A stretch of 64,000 bases of DNA from Gemmatimonadota bacterium (GCA_022827345.1 JAJDTB010000073.1:62001-126000); one strand, 5' to 3'. Shown: positions 23,747-32,982, counted from the stretch's first letter. Numbers and translations are program-made. The notes: generated from the letters alone by a model not told the origin.

Positions 23747-24211
23747 CTACGCCTCCGTCACATCCGCCGTCCAGGTCACCTCCACCGCCCCCTTCAGGCT
23801 GCACGCCGTCGGGCACTTCGCAACGTGCGTCGACAGCGCCCGATCCACCTTGTCGCGCGGCGCCCCCGCGGGCAGCCGGATCGTGTAGTGCGCGTGGATC
23901 TTCGTGAGCACCACCATCCGGTCCACCACTTCGTTCACGCCCTCCGCCTTCACGCTGATCGCGTCGTTGGCCATCGGGATCCCGCGCACCTCCAGTGCGC
24001 CGTTGAGGGTCCCGAGTAGTCAGCCGGCGGCGGCCGCGACCAGGTAGTCGACCGGCAGGGGGCGGTCCGGCTCGGAGTCGAGGCGGTAGTGGGCCTTGAT
24101 CGGGCCGTGGACGCCGAAGTCCACCTCGGTGCCGTCCTCCAGGGTCGCGCGGCGGTGGATGCCGTCGACCTTGGCGACGGAGGAGCGGGCGGTGTAGAAG
24201 GGTTGGCTCAT
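23747..24211 (-). CDS. OsmC-family peroxiredoxin, probable selenoprotein (in-frame UGA at residue 64)
   Basis: Two collinear open segments (24211-24023 and 24019-23747) are separated only by one TGA at 24020-24022. Together they make a normal-length 154-residue OsmC-like protein: PLPVDYLVAAAAG, then U64, then LLGTLNGALEVRGIP. The UGA sits exactly where the family has its peroxidatic Cys (AAGC). The second conserved Cys is present in HVAKCPTAC. A hairpin of bacterial SECIS type starts 19 bases after the UGA. OsmC-like selenoproteins are known, so insertion of selenocysteine is the best reading; a nonsense mutation is the alternative. It would reduce organic hydroperoxides. Confidence 0.75.
23984..24000 (-). 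promoter_or_regulatory. SECIS-like hairpin in osmC
   Basis: Minus-strand GCGCAC (24000-23995), loop UGGAG (23994-23990) and GUGCGC (23989-23984). The stem is a perfect 6 bp, the loop has G in its first two positions, and its distance from the UGA (about 25 bases to the loop) fits the bacterial SECIS pattern. Confidence 0.6.
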
Positions 24212-24340
24212 GGGGAAGGCCTCGCCGGTCGGGGGGAGCGTGTCTCCCGAAGGTATTCGGGCGTCGGCGCCGGGGGAAGCGGGTGAGGGTACGGCGCCCC
24301 AGTGGCCTCTGGCCGGGGTGAGGGTGACGACCGCGGCGGA

Positions 24341-25576
24341 TCAGCCGTTCGCCGTCCCCACGATCCGCTCGTACAACTCCGCATCCGTGGCCCCCTCGGT
24401 GTTGAACAGCAGCACGCGCGACCGCTCGCCCAGCCCGATTGCCTGTCGCAGTTCCGCATCGCCGGCCGCCTCGACCAGCCCCAGCAGTCCCGCCACCCCC
24501 GACTCCCCGCCCTCGAACGGGTCGCCGAACTCGCCCCGGGCCGCCGCCCTCATGACCGGCGCGATGCCCTCGTCCCGCACGGTCATGAAGGCGTGCGCGC
24601 CGACGCCCACGACCTCCCACGCCAGCGGTGAGATCTCGCGGCAGCTCAGCCCCCCCATGATCGTGTCGAGATCACCCAGTGCGGCCCGCGGCTCGCCCGC
24701 CCGTCCACTCTGGTACAGCCCGTCAGATGTCTCCGGCTCCACGATGACCGCGACCGGGCGATCCGGCCCGAGCCGCCCCCACAGGTGGCCGATCACCGCT
24801 GCCGCAAGGCCGCCCACACCGCCCTGGATGAACACATGGGTGGGCGTGGGGTCCATGTGGGCACCCCTGGATGCCTCGAGCATGCTTTGCCATGCCCCCA
24901 GTGCCGCCATGGCCTCCTCCACCATGACCGTGTATCCCACCATCACCACGCGCGGGATCTCCATGTAGCCCGGGTAGGACGTGTCCGAGATCACCGTCCA
25001 CCCGTTGTCGCGCGCGTCGCGGGCCGCCTGCGCGACCGCGTCGTCGTATTCGCCGTCCACCCGCACCACGCGGGCGCCGAACGACCGGATCGCCTCGGCG
25101 CGCATCTCGGTGACGTGGCTCGGCAGGTAGATGACGGCGCCGAGCCCGAACATCCGCGCCCCCCAGGCCACGGCGCGGCCATGGTTGCCGTCGGAAGCGC
25201 AGGTGACGGTGGGCGCCGGGTCGCCGCCGCGCCGATTGCCGGCCCCGTCGCCCCGCGCTGACCCCGGCTCCCCGGTGAAGCCCCGCGCGCCCGCGTCCGT
25301 ATCCCCACCCATCATCACCTGACGCACACCGTACGCCCCGCCCAGCGCCTTGAAGCTCCCGAGCCCGAAACGGCCGCTCTCATCCTTCACACCCACCCAA
25401 CCCAGCCCCAACCGCGATGCCAGAAAGTGAAGCGACCGGAGCGGAGTCGCCTCGTAGCCGGGCCAGGACTCGATTTCGGCTCGCGCGGCGTCGTGGGCCC
25501 CGGAACCGAGGATTGCTTCCAGATGCGCCGGGTAGGGACCGGGCGGAGCGGTCTTCGCATTCAGTGTCCAGGGCAC
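24341..25576 (-). CDS. dpaL: Diaminopropionate ammonia-lyase
   Basis: A 411-residue PLP enzyme of fold type II that deaminates 2,3-diaminopropionate to pyruvate and ammonia. PLP Lys lies in GRFGLGSFKALGGAYG, the cofactor Asn in TCASDGNHGRAVAWGA, and a glycine-rich phosphate loop in FIQGGVGGLAAAV. The start is GTG at 25576 (VPWTLNAKT) with GGAGG eight bases upstream; the frame is open to 26566 but that part overlaps msrA and the channel gene. An unusual Gly/Asp-rich insert (GGDTDAGARGFTGEPGSA) follows the Lys motif. It is divergent from msrA. Confidence 0.88.
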   Translation of the reverse strand: MPWTLNAKTAPPGPYPAHLEAILGSGAHDAARAEIESWPGYEATPLRSLHFLASRLGLGWVGVKDESGRFGLGSFKALGGAYGVRQVMMGGDTDAGARGFTGEPGSARGDGAGNRRGGDPAPTVTCASDGNHGRAVAWGARMFGLGAVIYLPSHVTEMRAEAIRSFGARVVRVDGEYDDAVAQAARDARDNGWTVISDTSYPGYMEIPRVVMVGYTVMVEEAMAALGAWQSMLEASRGAHMDPTPTHVFIQGGVGGLAAAVIGHLWGRLGPDRPVAVIVEPETSDGLYQSGRAGEPRAALGDLDTIMGGLSCREISPLAWEVVGVGAHAFMTVRDEGIAPVMRAAARGEFGDPFEGGESGVAGLLGLVEAAGDAELRQAIGLGERSRVLLFNTEGATDAELYERIVGTANG

Positions 25577-25639
25577 GGGCCGGGCCTCCGGGGCAGCGAG
25601 CAGGAAAAAACCAGTGAACCCTATTACCTTCCTTGAGCC

Positions 25640-26311
25640 ATGGATCTGCGTCAAATGTTTGGGAGTAGCGTGAAGCTCCGCAGGCCCGAGCCACATGAGG
25701 CGCTGACGGGCCGGACCGAGCCGCTGAGCGTGCCGAGCGCGCACTACGTGAGCGGGAACAGGATCAAGCCTCCATTCCCGGATGGATTGGTGCAGGCGTA
25801 TTTCGGGATGGGGTGCTTCTGGGGGGCCGAGCGGCTCTTCTGGGAGTTGCCGGGCGTCTATTCGACGGCGGTCGGATACCAGGGCGGACTCACCGCCAAC
25901 CCCACCTACGCCGAGGTCTGCACGGGGCGCACGGGGCACGCCGAAGTGGTGCTCGTCGTCTTCGACCCGGACCGGATCGCCTACGCGACGCTGCTCGCCG
26001 GCTTCTGGGAGGGCCACGACCCCACCCAGGGCATGCGCCAGGGCGGCGATGTGGGGACCCAGTACCGCAGCGCCATCTACACGGCCGGTGACGAGCAGCG
26101 GCGGCTGGCCCTCGAGTCCCGCGACCGCTACCAGGGCCGGCTGGCCGGTGCGGGCTACGGCGCCGTCACGACGGAGATCGTGGACGCGCCCGCCTTCTAC
26201 TACGCCGAGGAATACCACCAGCAGTATCTCGCGAAGAATCCGGGAGGGTACTGCGGGCTGGGGGGCACCGGAGTGTCCTGCCCCAGCGGAATCGCGGATC
26301 CGGTGGATTAG
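25640..26311 (+). CDS. msrA: Peptide methionine (S)-S-oxide reductase MsrA
   Basis: A 223-residue MsrA, repairing oxidised methionine. Catalytic Cys59 lies in [15 protein letters not shown], followed by [20 protein letters not shown] and the C-terminal [14 protein letters not shown] with resolving Cys residues. It has no signal peptide, so it acts in the cytoplasm. The 50-residue N-terminal extension is longer than the minimal enzyme. It sits with osmC and a bacilliredoxin in a stretch rich in thiol-redox genes. Confidence 0.95.
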   Translation: MDLRQMFGSSVKLRRPEPHEALTGRTEPLSVPSAHYVSGNRIKPPFPDGLVQAYFGMGCFWGAERLFWELPGVYSTAVGYQGGLTANPTYAEVCTGRTGHAEVVLVVFDPDRIAYATLLAGFWEGHDPTQGMRQGGDVGTQYRSAIYTAGDEQRRLALESRDRYQGRLAGAGYGAVTTEIVDAPAFYYAEEYHQQYLAKNPGGYCGLGGTGVSCPSGIADPVD

Positions 26312-26336
26312 GCAGGATGGGAGAGGCGATCCCGGC

Positions 26337-27233
26337 ATGACTCCGGCGTCGAACCGTGCGCAGAACGGCCCGGAATGGAGGGGCCGCCTCTTCGACATCA
26401 TCTTTGAGACCGACGTCCACCCCGGAGCGCGCGCTTTCGATGTCGCCCTGATCGTCACCATCCTGGCCAGCGTCCTGGTGGTGATGCTGGACTCGGTGGA
26501 AACGATCGCGGAATCGCACCACCGGCTTCTGTACGTCGTCGAGTGGGTGTTCACCGCGCTGTTCACAATCGAATACGCCGCCAGGCTGGCTTCGGTGCAG
26601 TCGAAGCGCCGCTACGCGTTGAGTTTCTTCGGCATCATCGATCTCCTGGCGATCATCCCCACCTACCTTAGTCTCCTGTTTCCGGGCTCGGAGTACCTGG
26701 CGATCATCCGGGTCCTCAGGGTGCTGCGCGTCTTCCGGGTGCTCAAGCTGGTGCGGTACCTCGGCGAGGCCAGAATGCTCGGGCGCGCGATGGCGGCGAG
26801 CCGCTACCGGATCACCGTTTTCCTCATCACGGTAGTGACGGCGGTGGTGATCCTGGGTTCGATCATGTATCTGATCGAGAGTCCCATCCCGGGCACGGAA
26901 TTCACCTCGATCCCGGCATCCGTCTACTGGGCGGTGGTGACGTTGACCACCGTCGGTTTCGGCGACATTACCCCGGCCACCGTCGCCGGGCAGTTCCTGG
27001 CTTCGGTGATCATGCTGATGGGGTACGGGATGATTGCCGTGCCGACGGGAATCGTCAGCGTCGAGCTCGCGCACGCCGTGCAGTCCGCGAGGGAATCGGG
27101 CGTGGCGGCCCCGTCGGTGCTGGTGGGCGGGGAAGAGATGGTCTGCTCGGGGTGCCGGAGCGCGGGCCACGACGACGACGCGCGGTTCTGCAAGAAGTGT
27201 GGGGGGACGGTGATCGCCGTGCTGCTCGAATGA
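26337..27233 (+). CDS. Voltage-gated potassium channel
   Basis: A 298-residue six-helix channel. S1-S3 occupy about 35-125, S4 carries the charged run RVLRVLRVFRVLKLVRYL, and the pore has the selectivity filter TLTTVGFGDITP before S6. After S6 a short cytoplasmic tail ends in a zinc ribbon, MVCSGCRSAGHDDDARFCKK followed by CGG, a tail also found in other bacterial relatives as far as I recall. The ATG at 26337 is used; the stop overlaps the next gene (ATGA). Confidence 0.9.
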   Translation: MTPASNRAQNGPEWRGRLFDIIFETDVHPGARAFDVALIVTILASVLVVMLDSVETIAESHHRLLYVVEWVFTALFTIEYAARLASVQSKRRYALSFFGIIDLLAIIPTYLSLLFPGSEYLAIIRVLRVLRVFRVLKLVRYLGEARMLGRAMAASRYRITVFLITVVTAVVILGSIMYLIESPIPGTEFTSIPASVYWAVVTLTTVGFGDITPATVAGQFLASVIMLMGYGMIAVPTGIVSVELAHAVQSARESGVAAPSVLVGGEEMVCSGCRSAGHDDDARFCKKCGGTVIAVLLE

Positions 27234-27979
27234 GTGACCGGAAGCGTCCGGGTCACGGTGAGTCCCTCCCGGTGGATGTGGGGTTGGAGGACGACGATCC
27301 TCTGGCCTCGGCCCGCGAGGAGACGATCGAGCTGCTGAGCGAGTGTTTCGCACATGACGTGCTGACGATCGAGGAATTCGAGCGGCGGGCGGGGCTGGCG
27401 CACGGGGCCCGCACGATGACGGAGCTGGGGGCGGCGATCGACGGCATCGAGACCGGTGCCGCCGCCGTGGCGGTACCGGAGAGCCCGGCCATCGCGAGAC
27501 TGCGCCGGGCCTCGCCGGATCTGCCCGCGGCGCGCATACGGCCCAGCGACCTGGCGATCGCGATCTTCGGCGAGACCAGGCGGGCCGGGCAGTGGATTCC
27601 GGCGCGGCGGACCAACGCGGTGGCCGTGATGGGTTCGGCGGTGCTGGACCTGCGCGAGGCCCAGTTCGGCCCGGGTGAGACGGCGATCTCGGCGTTTGCG
27701 GTCATGGGATCGGTCGAGGTCGTGGTGCCGCCGGGGCTCTACGTGGAGTGTGCCGGCTCCGCCGTCATGGGATCCTTCGAGGAGCAGCGCCAGAGCGTCG
27801 CCACGCCGTTCAGTCCGGATGCTCCGTTGCTGCGGGTCGACGGTTTCGCGCTCATGGGATCGGTCGAGATCAAGTACCGCTACGCGGGTGAGACCAAGCG
27901 CGAGGCTCGGCGCCGGCGCCGCGGGGAGAAGCGCGAGGCCAGGCGCCGACTGCGGCAGGAGCGGAAGAGGCTTCGGTAG
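27230..27979 (+). CDS. DUF1707 / LiaF-like C-terminal domain protein
   Basis: A 249-residue cytoplasmic protein. A DUF1707 (SHOCT-like) domain (about 28-75, REETIELLSECFAHDVLTIE) is followed by a LiaF/DUF2154-type beta-helical domain with repeated VMGSV motifs (NAVAVMGSAVLDLREAQFGP, AFAVMGSVEVVVPPGL). The C-terminal tail is extremely basic (about 30 residues of R, K and E). In Firmicutes, LiaF-type domains regulate envelope stress sensing; here the role is unknown. It is coupled to the K+ channel by a four-base overlap. Confidence 0.82.
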   Translation: MSDRKRPGHGESLPVDVGLEDDDPLASAREETIELLSECFAHDVLTIEEFERRAGLAHGARTMTELGAAIDGIETGAAAVAVPESPAIARLRRASPDLPAARIRPSDLAIAIFGETRRAGQWIPARRTNAVAVMGSAVLDLREAQFGPGETAISAFAVMGSVEVVVPPGLYVECAGSAVMGSFEEQRQSVATPFSPDAPLLRVDGFALMGSVEIKYRYAGETKREARRRRRGEKREARRRLRQERKRLR

Positions 27980-28172
27980 CCGTCGGCGGCACAAACCACG
28001 GCCGCCGCCATGCGGGGAGCCGGCACCTCCTGTCGAGCCCGATCGGTGGTGGACGGCCCTTTGCGCCCGCTCGCCGGAAGCCCTACCGTGAGCGTGTTTT
28101 CACCAAACTCCGCGCGTGGCCGGCGGCTGTCCGGCCCGCCCGGTCACCTGCACCAGAGGAGGCGTAGCGAAC

Positions 28173-28583
28173 ATGTTCAACAAGGAAAACCCCGGATTGA
28201 AGGTTCTGAGCCACAATGCGCTGCGCATCGTCGCCGGCCTTCTCTTCGCTCAGCACGGGGCCCAGAAGCTCTTCGGGGTGCTCGGACGGGACGCGGTCGA
28301 CAGCCTGGGAAGCTTGCTGGGTGTGGCCGGGATCATCGAGTTCTTCGGCGGACTCCTGATCGCAGCCGGTCTGTTCACCCGGCCGGTGGCCTTCATCGCG
28401 TGCGGCCAGATGGCGGTGGCGTACTTCATGGCCCACGTGCCGCAGGGGTTCTGGCCGATCCTGAACGGGGGCGAACTCGCCGCGTTCTACTGCTTCACCT
28501 GGCTCTTCTTCTTCACGCACGGGCCGGGCAAGTACTCGGTCGACGGCTGGCTGGCCTGCCGGAAGGCGGAGGCGGAAGGCTAG
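28173..28583 (+). CDS. DoxX-family membrane protein
   Basis: A 136-residue integral membrane protein with four hydrophobic segments. The DoxX motif RIVAGLLFAQHGAQKLFG opens the first helix. ATG at 28173 has AGAGGAGG upstream; the frame is open earlier but without a ribosome binding site. DoxX proteins are linked to redox and thiol stress; the exact role is uncertain. In the preceding 27980-28172 nothing is recognised. Confidence 0.88.
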   Translation: MFNKENPGLKVLSHNALRIVAGLLFAQHGAQKLFGVLGRDAVDSLGSLLGVAGIIEFFGGLLIAAGLFTRPVAFIACGQMAVAYFMAHVPQGFWPILNGGELAAFYCFTWLFFFTHGPGKYSVDGWLACRKAEAEG

Positions 28584-28595
28584 CCCGGTGAGCCA

Positions 28596-28633
28596 AGCTG
28601 GCCAGATTAGCTGGCTAGCCGATCTGGCCAGCT
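28596..28633. terminator. Palindromic bidirectional terminator
   Basis: AGCTGGCCAGAT (28596-28607) and ATCTGGCCAGCT (28622-28633) form a perfect 12-bp stem between the convergent DoxX and bacilliredoxin genes, so it probably stops both transcripts. The loop (TAGCTGGCTAGCCG) is itself partly self-complementary. Confidence 0.6.
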
Positions 28634-28657
28634 AGTTCATAAGCTGGCCAAAGCCGC

Positions 28658-29074
28658 TCAGCAGTGCTCCGCGAAGGCCGTCTGCAGGTCGCTGGCGATG
28701 GCGGGGGCCGAGCGGCCCTCGATCTGGAAGCGCTCGAGCATGAAGACCACGTCGCCGTCCTTGAGCAGGGCGATCGAGGGTGACGACGGCGGGTAGCCGA
28801 TCAGGTGGCGTCTGGCCGCCGCGGTGGCGTCCAGGTCCTGGCCCGCGAAGACCGTGACCATGTGGTCGGGCTGGTGGTCGCCCTGCAGCGCCATGGCCAC
28901 GGCGGGCCGGAAGATCCCCGCCGCGCAGCCGCAGATGGAGTTGACCGCGACGAGCACGGTGCCGTCCATCGCGTCCATCGCCTGCTGGACCTGCTCGGCG
29001 TCGCCGAGTTCCTGGAATCCCATGCGCACCATGTCCGCCCTCATGGGGGCGACCATCATCTCGGGATAGGGCAT
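28658..29074 (-). CDS. Bacilliredoxin, BrxA/BrxB (YphP/YqiW) family
   Basis: A 138-residue thioredoxin-like protein with the family motif NSICGCAAG (C48-G-C50). Members remove bacillithiol from proteins, or act as disulfide isomerases in species without it. MPYPEMMVAPMRADMVRMGF is the typical N-terminus and fixes ATG at 29074. It is convergent with doxX and divergent from the molybdenum hydroxylase genes. Confidence 0.92.
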   Translation of the reverse strand: MPYPEMMVAPMRADMVRMGFQELGDAEQVQQAMDAMDGTVLVAVNSICGCAAGIFRPAVAMALQGDHQPDHMVTVFAGQDLDATAAARRHLIGYPPSSPSIALLKDGDVVFMLERFQIEGRSAPAIASDLQTAFAEHC

Positions 29075-29212
29075 ATTAGACGAGTCCTTCGGTAGGGGTC
29101 GATTCGGTCGTTGCAGCAGTCCAAGTCTACCCGCTAACGCGCACGGATTCCAGAGGACGGGCGACATGGCACGTTTTGGGGTATTGTTTCTGAGGGAAGG
29201 AGGTATACCCGG

Positions 29213-29680
29213 ATGGAAGTAGTTCGCCTGCGCGTGAACGGAGACCAGCGCGTCTGCGGGGTGCCGTCCCACTACACCCTGCTCGAGACGCTGCGCTACG
29301 GATTGGGGCTGACGGGCTCGAAGCAGGGGTGCGACAAGGGCGACTGTGGCGCTTGCACGGTGATCGTGGACGGGCGGGCCGTGCTGTCGTGCATCACGCC
29401 GGTGTGGGAGGCGGAGGGGAAGGACGTACGCACCGTGGAGGGTCTCGCCAGCGGGACCGAGCCGCATCCGGTGCAGGACGAGTTCGACCTGAACGGAGCC
29501 GCGCAGTGCGGGTTCTGCACGCCGGGCATTCTGTGCAGCTCGGTCGCGCTGCTCGACCGCAATACTGCCCCCACGCGCGAGGAGATCCGGACGGCACTCG
29601 CGGGCAACCTGTGCCGCTGCACCGGCTACGAGAAGATCTACGACGCGGTCGAGGCGGCGGCGGAGAGGCTGGGGGGCTGA
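29213..29680 (+). CDS. [2Fe-2S] subunit of a molybdenum hydroxylase (4-hydroxybenzoyl-CoA reductase gamma-like)
   Basis: A 155-residue iron-sulfur subunit with a plant-type [2Fe-2S] site (C40, C45, C48, C60) and a second four-helix [2Fe-2S] site (C99, C102, C134, C136). It carries electrons between the Mo and flavin subunits. ATG at 29213 has AAGGAGG upstream. Its stop overlaps the start of the large subunit (TGATG). The [4Fe-4S]-bearing flavin subunit at 32983 makes this complex resemble 4-hydroxybenzoyl-CoA reductase (HcrC) rather than xanthine dehydrogenase. Confidence 0.9.
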   Translation: MEVVRLRVNGDQRVCGVPSHYTLLETLRYGLGLTGSKQGCDKGDCGACTVIVDGRAVLSCITPVWEAEGKDVRTVEGLASGTEPHPVQDEFDLNGAAQCGFCTPGILCSSVALLDRNTAPTREEIRTALAGNLCRCTGYEKIYDAVEAAAERLGG

Positions 29681-32085
29681 TGAGCGGGCGCGGCATCACC
29701 GAGGCCCCGCCAACCGTGCGCTCGCCCTCGCCGAACGGACCGGGCGGCGCGGACGGGACGCGCGCCGAGCTCGCCACCATCGGCCGCCGCATGCGCAAGG
29801 TGGACGGATTTGCGAAGGCATCCGGGCGCGCGCGCTACACCGACGACATCCAGCTCGCCGGCATGCTGCACGGCAAGATCCTGCGCAGCCCCCACCCGCA
29901 CGCCCGGATCGTCGCCATCGACACCTCCCGCGCCGAGGCGCTGCCCGGCGTGCATGCGGTCGTGACCGGCAGGGACATGCCCGTCACCTACGGCATCATC
30001 CCCTGGACGCCCGACGAGTACCCGCTCTGCGTGGACAGGGTGCGCTACGTGGGCGACGGCGTGGCCGCGTTGGCGGCGGTCGACGAGGACACAGCCATCG
30101 CCGCCCTCGACCTGATCGAAGTCACCTACGAGGAGCTGCCGGCCTACCTCGATCCGCACGGGGCGATTGAGGCGACCGCCGGCCCGTACATCCACGAGCC
30201 CCGCAAGCCGGGCCGCAACGGCAACATCACCAAGGTCGTCGAGCTGGCGTTCGGCGATGTCGAGGGCGGCCTGGCCGATGCCGATCTGGTTGTCGAGGGC
30301 GACTACTTCTTCGAGGGAACGACCCACACCCCCATCGAGCCCCACTGCGCGATCGGGCTGGCCGAGCCGAACGGCAAGCTGACGGTGTGGTCGGCGACGC
30401 AGGTCCCCCACTACCTGCACCGCGAACTCGCCCGCGTGCTGAACGTCGATCCCGCGCTCGTGCGCGTCGTGCAGCCCCCGGTGGGCGGCGCATTCGGCGG
30501 CAAGTCGGAACCCTTCGACCTCGAGTTCTGCGTGGCCAAACTGGCCATGATGACCGGCCGCCCCGTGAAGATCCTTTACACGCGCGAGGAGGTGTTCTAC
30601 TCGCACCGCGGACGCCATCCCTTCCACATGCGCTACCGCACCGGCGCCACGAAGGAGGGCATGCTCACCTCTGTCGACGCCGACATCGTTCTGGACGGCG
30701 GCGCCTACGCGTCCTTCGGGCTCGTCACGACCTACTACTCGGGCCAGCTCCTAACCGCGCCCTACCGGATGCCGGCCTACCGCTTCCACTCCACCCGGGC
30801 CTACACCAACAAGCCCGCCTGCGGACCGAAGCGGGGGCACGGCTCCGTCCAGCCGCGCTTCGCCTTCGAGGTGCAGCTCGACCGCATCGCCGAAGCGCTG
30901 GCGATCGACCCGATCGAGCTGCGCCGGCGCAACTTCATCGGCTCCGACACCCGCACCGTCAACGACCTGCGCGTCACCTCCAACGGCTTCCTGGAGTGCC
31001 TCGACGCGGTGGAGCGCGCGAGCGACTGGAAGGGCAAACACGGCCGCCTGCCGTACGGGCGCGGTGTCGGCGTGGCCGGATCGACCTACATCACCGGCAC
31101 CAACTACCCGGTCTACCCCAACGAGATGCCGCAGTCGGGCATCCAGCTGCAGGTCGACCGTTCCGGGCGCGTGGCGGTCTTCTCGGGCGCCTCCGAGATC
31201 GGCCAGGGCGTCGACTCGATGGTGACGTACATCGTGGCCGAGGAGCTGGGCGTCCCGCTGGAGCACATCCGCGTGCTCGCCGGCGACACCGACTTCACGC
31301 CGGTCGACCTGGGCGCCTACTCCTCGCGGGTGACGTTCATGCTCGGCAACGCCTGCATCGATGCCGCGCGGCGGATCAAGGCGATGGTGCAGGAGGCGGT
31401 GGCGGAGGAGTGGGGGACGAAGCCGCGCGCTGTGCTGCTGGCGGGCGGTCTCGCGGTGATGGCCGGCGACACCGGCACGGCGATGCCCCTGCGCGAGGCC
31501 TTCAACCTGGCCGAGGCGAAGTACGGCACCCTGGGCGCGACGGGCTCGTACAACACGCCCAAGGACGTGCATGGGAGCTACCGCGGGGCGACGATCGGCG
31601 CGTCCCCGGCGTATTCGTTCACCGCGCACGTGGCCGAGGTGGAGGTCGATGCGGAGACGGGTTTCGTGACGGTCGAGAAGATCTGGATCGCGCACGACTG
31701 CGGGCGCGCACTGAACCCCGTGCTCGTGGAAGGCCAGATGGAGGGGTCGGCGTACATGGGCTTCGCGGAGGCGCTCATGGAGGAACAGATCTTCAAGACG
31801 GCGGACCAGGGCCGCGCCGGGCTGCACAACGCCCCGTCTCTGCTGGACTACCGCATTCCGACGAGCCTGGACACCCCCGCGCTCGAATCTCTGATCATCG
31901 AGTCGATCGACCCGGAGGGGCCGTACGGGGCCAAGGAGGCCGGCGAGGGGCCGCTGCATCCGTCGATTCCCGCGATCGCCAACGCCATTTACGACGCGGT
32001 GGGCGTGCGGATGAATGCGCTGCCGTTCTCGCCGCCGCGGGTGTGGCGCGCGATTCGGGCAGCCGGGAAGGGGAGGGTGGGATGA
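29680..32085 (+). CDS. Molybdopterin-binding large subunit (4-hydroxybenzoyl-CoA reductase alpha-like)
   Basis: An 801-residue xanthine-dehydrogenase family Mo subunit. The N-terminal aldehyde oxidase/xanthine dehydrogenase a/b domain spans about 45-160; Mo-cofactor domains follow with QPPVGGAFGGKSEPFDLEFC, KPACGPKRGHGSVQPRFAFE and the C-terminal GPYGAKEAGEGPLHPS, which holds the catalytic Glu. With the small and flavin subunits it should reductively remove or introduce a hydroxyl on an aromatic or heterocyclic substrate. The substrate is not certain, since no benzoyl-CoA pathway genes follow. Confidence 0.9.
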   Translation: MSGRGITEAPPTVRSPSPNGPGGADGTRAELATIGRRMRKVDGFAKASGRARYTDDIQLAGMLHGKILRSPHPHARIVAIDTSRAEALPGVHAVVTGRDMPVTYGIIPWTPDEYPLCVDRVRYVGDGVAALAAVDEDTAIAALDLIEVTYEELPAYLDPHGAIEATAGPYIHEPRKPGRNGNITKVVELAFGDVEGGLADADLVVEGDYFFEGTTHTPIEPHCAIGLAEPNGKLTVWSATQVPHYLHRELARVLNVDPALVRVVQPPVGGAFGGKSEPFDLEFCVAKLAMMTGRPVKILYTREEVFYSHRGRHPFHMRYRTGATKEGMLTSVDADIVLDGGAYASFGLVTTYYSGQLLTAPYRMPAYRFHSTRAYTNKPACGPKRGHGSVQPRFAFEVQLDRIAEALAIDPIELRRRNFIGSDTRTVNDLRVTSNGFLECLDAVERASDWKGKHGRLPYGRGVGVAGSTYITGTNYPVYPNEMPQSGIQLQVDRSGRVAVFSGASEIGQGVDSMVTYIVAEELGVPLEHIRVLAGDTDFTPVDLGAYSSRVTFMLGNACIDAARRIKAMVQEAVAEEWGTKPRAVLLAGGLAVMAGDTGTAMPLREAFNLAEAKYGTLGATGSYNTPKDVHGSYRGATIGASPAYSFTAHVAEVEVDAETGFVTVEKIWIAHDCGRALNPVLVEGQMEGSAYMGFAEALMEEQIFKTADQGRAGLHNAPSLLDYRIPTSLDTPALESLIIESIDPEGPYGAKEAGEGPLHPSIPAIANAIYDAVGVRMNALPFSPPRVWRAIRAAGKGRVG

Positions 32086-32978
32086 TGTGGCGGACCGTGG
32101 GCGCCGCAATCCTCGCATGGAGCGCCGCCGGTGGCGCGACCGCACAGGAACGTCCGGCGGGCGGGACCGCCATGGACTGGGAGATCGCGCGCGAACACGT
32201 CGCCTGGGCGATCGACACCCGACGCCACGGAGGCGCCGCGGACTTCGGCGACCTCCTCGGTGCAATCGGCGAACGCCTGGTGGGCACGCCCTATGAGCCT
32301 CACACCCTGGAAATCCCCGGCCCCGAGCGCCTCGTGATCAACCTGGAAGCGCTCGACTGCGTCACCTTCGTCGAAAACGTGCTGGTGATGGCCCGGCTTG
32401 CGTGGGCGGCGCCACCCGGGCTCGTCGACGACCCCGAACGCTTCGCAGCCGCCTATCGGCGCGAACTCACCGCAATCCGCTACCGCGGCGGCAACCTCGA
32501 CGGATACCCCAGCCGCCTTCACTACTTCAGCGAATGGATCGCCGACAACGACGCGATGGGACTGGTGGAGACGGTTACGCGCGAGTTGGGTGGGGTGGAG
32601 GACGAGTCGCCGATCGACTTCATGTCGACGCACCCGGATGCGTACCGTCAGCTGGCCGACGCAGGCGCGCTTGCGCAAATCACCGCCATGGAGGCCCGGC
32701 TCGCGGGCGTGCCGCGCCACTACCTTCCCGAGCACGGCATCGCGGCCGCGGCTCCCGGAATACGCGAAGGCGACATCATCGCCGCGACCAGCACCGTGTC
32801 CGGCCTCGACATCGCGCACACCGGGATCGCGGTCCGGCGGGACGGAGTGCTGAGGCTCATGCACGCGCCGCTGGTGGGTTCGCACGTCCAGATCAGCGAA
32901 GAGTCGCTCGCCGAACGGATCCTGCGGATCGAGGGGCAGGACGGGATCATGGTCGCGCGGCCGCTCCCGCCGCGCTGA
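32082..32978 (+). CDS. DUF1460 (N-acetylmuramoyl-L-alanine amidase-like) exported protein
   Basis: A 298-residue DUF1460 protein with a signal peptide (WRTVGAAILAWSAAGGATAQ). The NlpC/P60-like fold shows the putative catalytic Cys in NLEALDCVTFVENVLVMARL, with SRLHYFSEW and DIAHTGIAV further on. Relatives are predicted periplasmic amidases acting on peptidoglycan fragments. It lies, oddly, between the alpha and beta subunit genes of the Mo hydroxylase and overlaps the alpha stop by four bases. Confidence 0.85.
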   Translation: MMWRTVGAAILAWSAAGGATAQERPAGGTAMDWEIAREHVAWAIDTRRHGGAADFGDLLGAIGERLVGTPYEPHTLEIPGPERLVINLEALDCVTFVENVLVMARLAWAAPPGLVDDPERFAAAYRRELTAIRYRGGNLDGYPSRLHYFSEWIADNDAMGLVETVTRELGGVEDESPIDFMSTHPDAYRQLADAGALAQITAMEARLAGVPRHYLPEHGIAAAAPGIREGDIIAATSTVSGLDIAHTGIAVRRDGVLRLMHAPLVGSHVQISEESLAERILRIEGQDGIMVARPLPPR

Positions 32979-32982
32979 GCGC

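Noticed and set aside
24341-26566. Extended N-terminus of diaminopropionate ammonia-lyase (741 codons)
   Set aside because: The extension is antisense to msrA and the K+ channel; GTG at 25576 with a ribosome binding site gives the normal family length.
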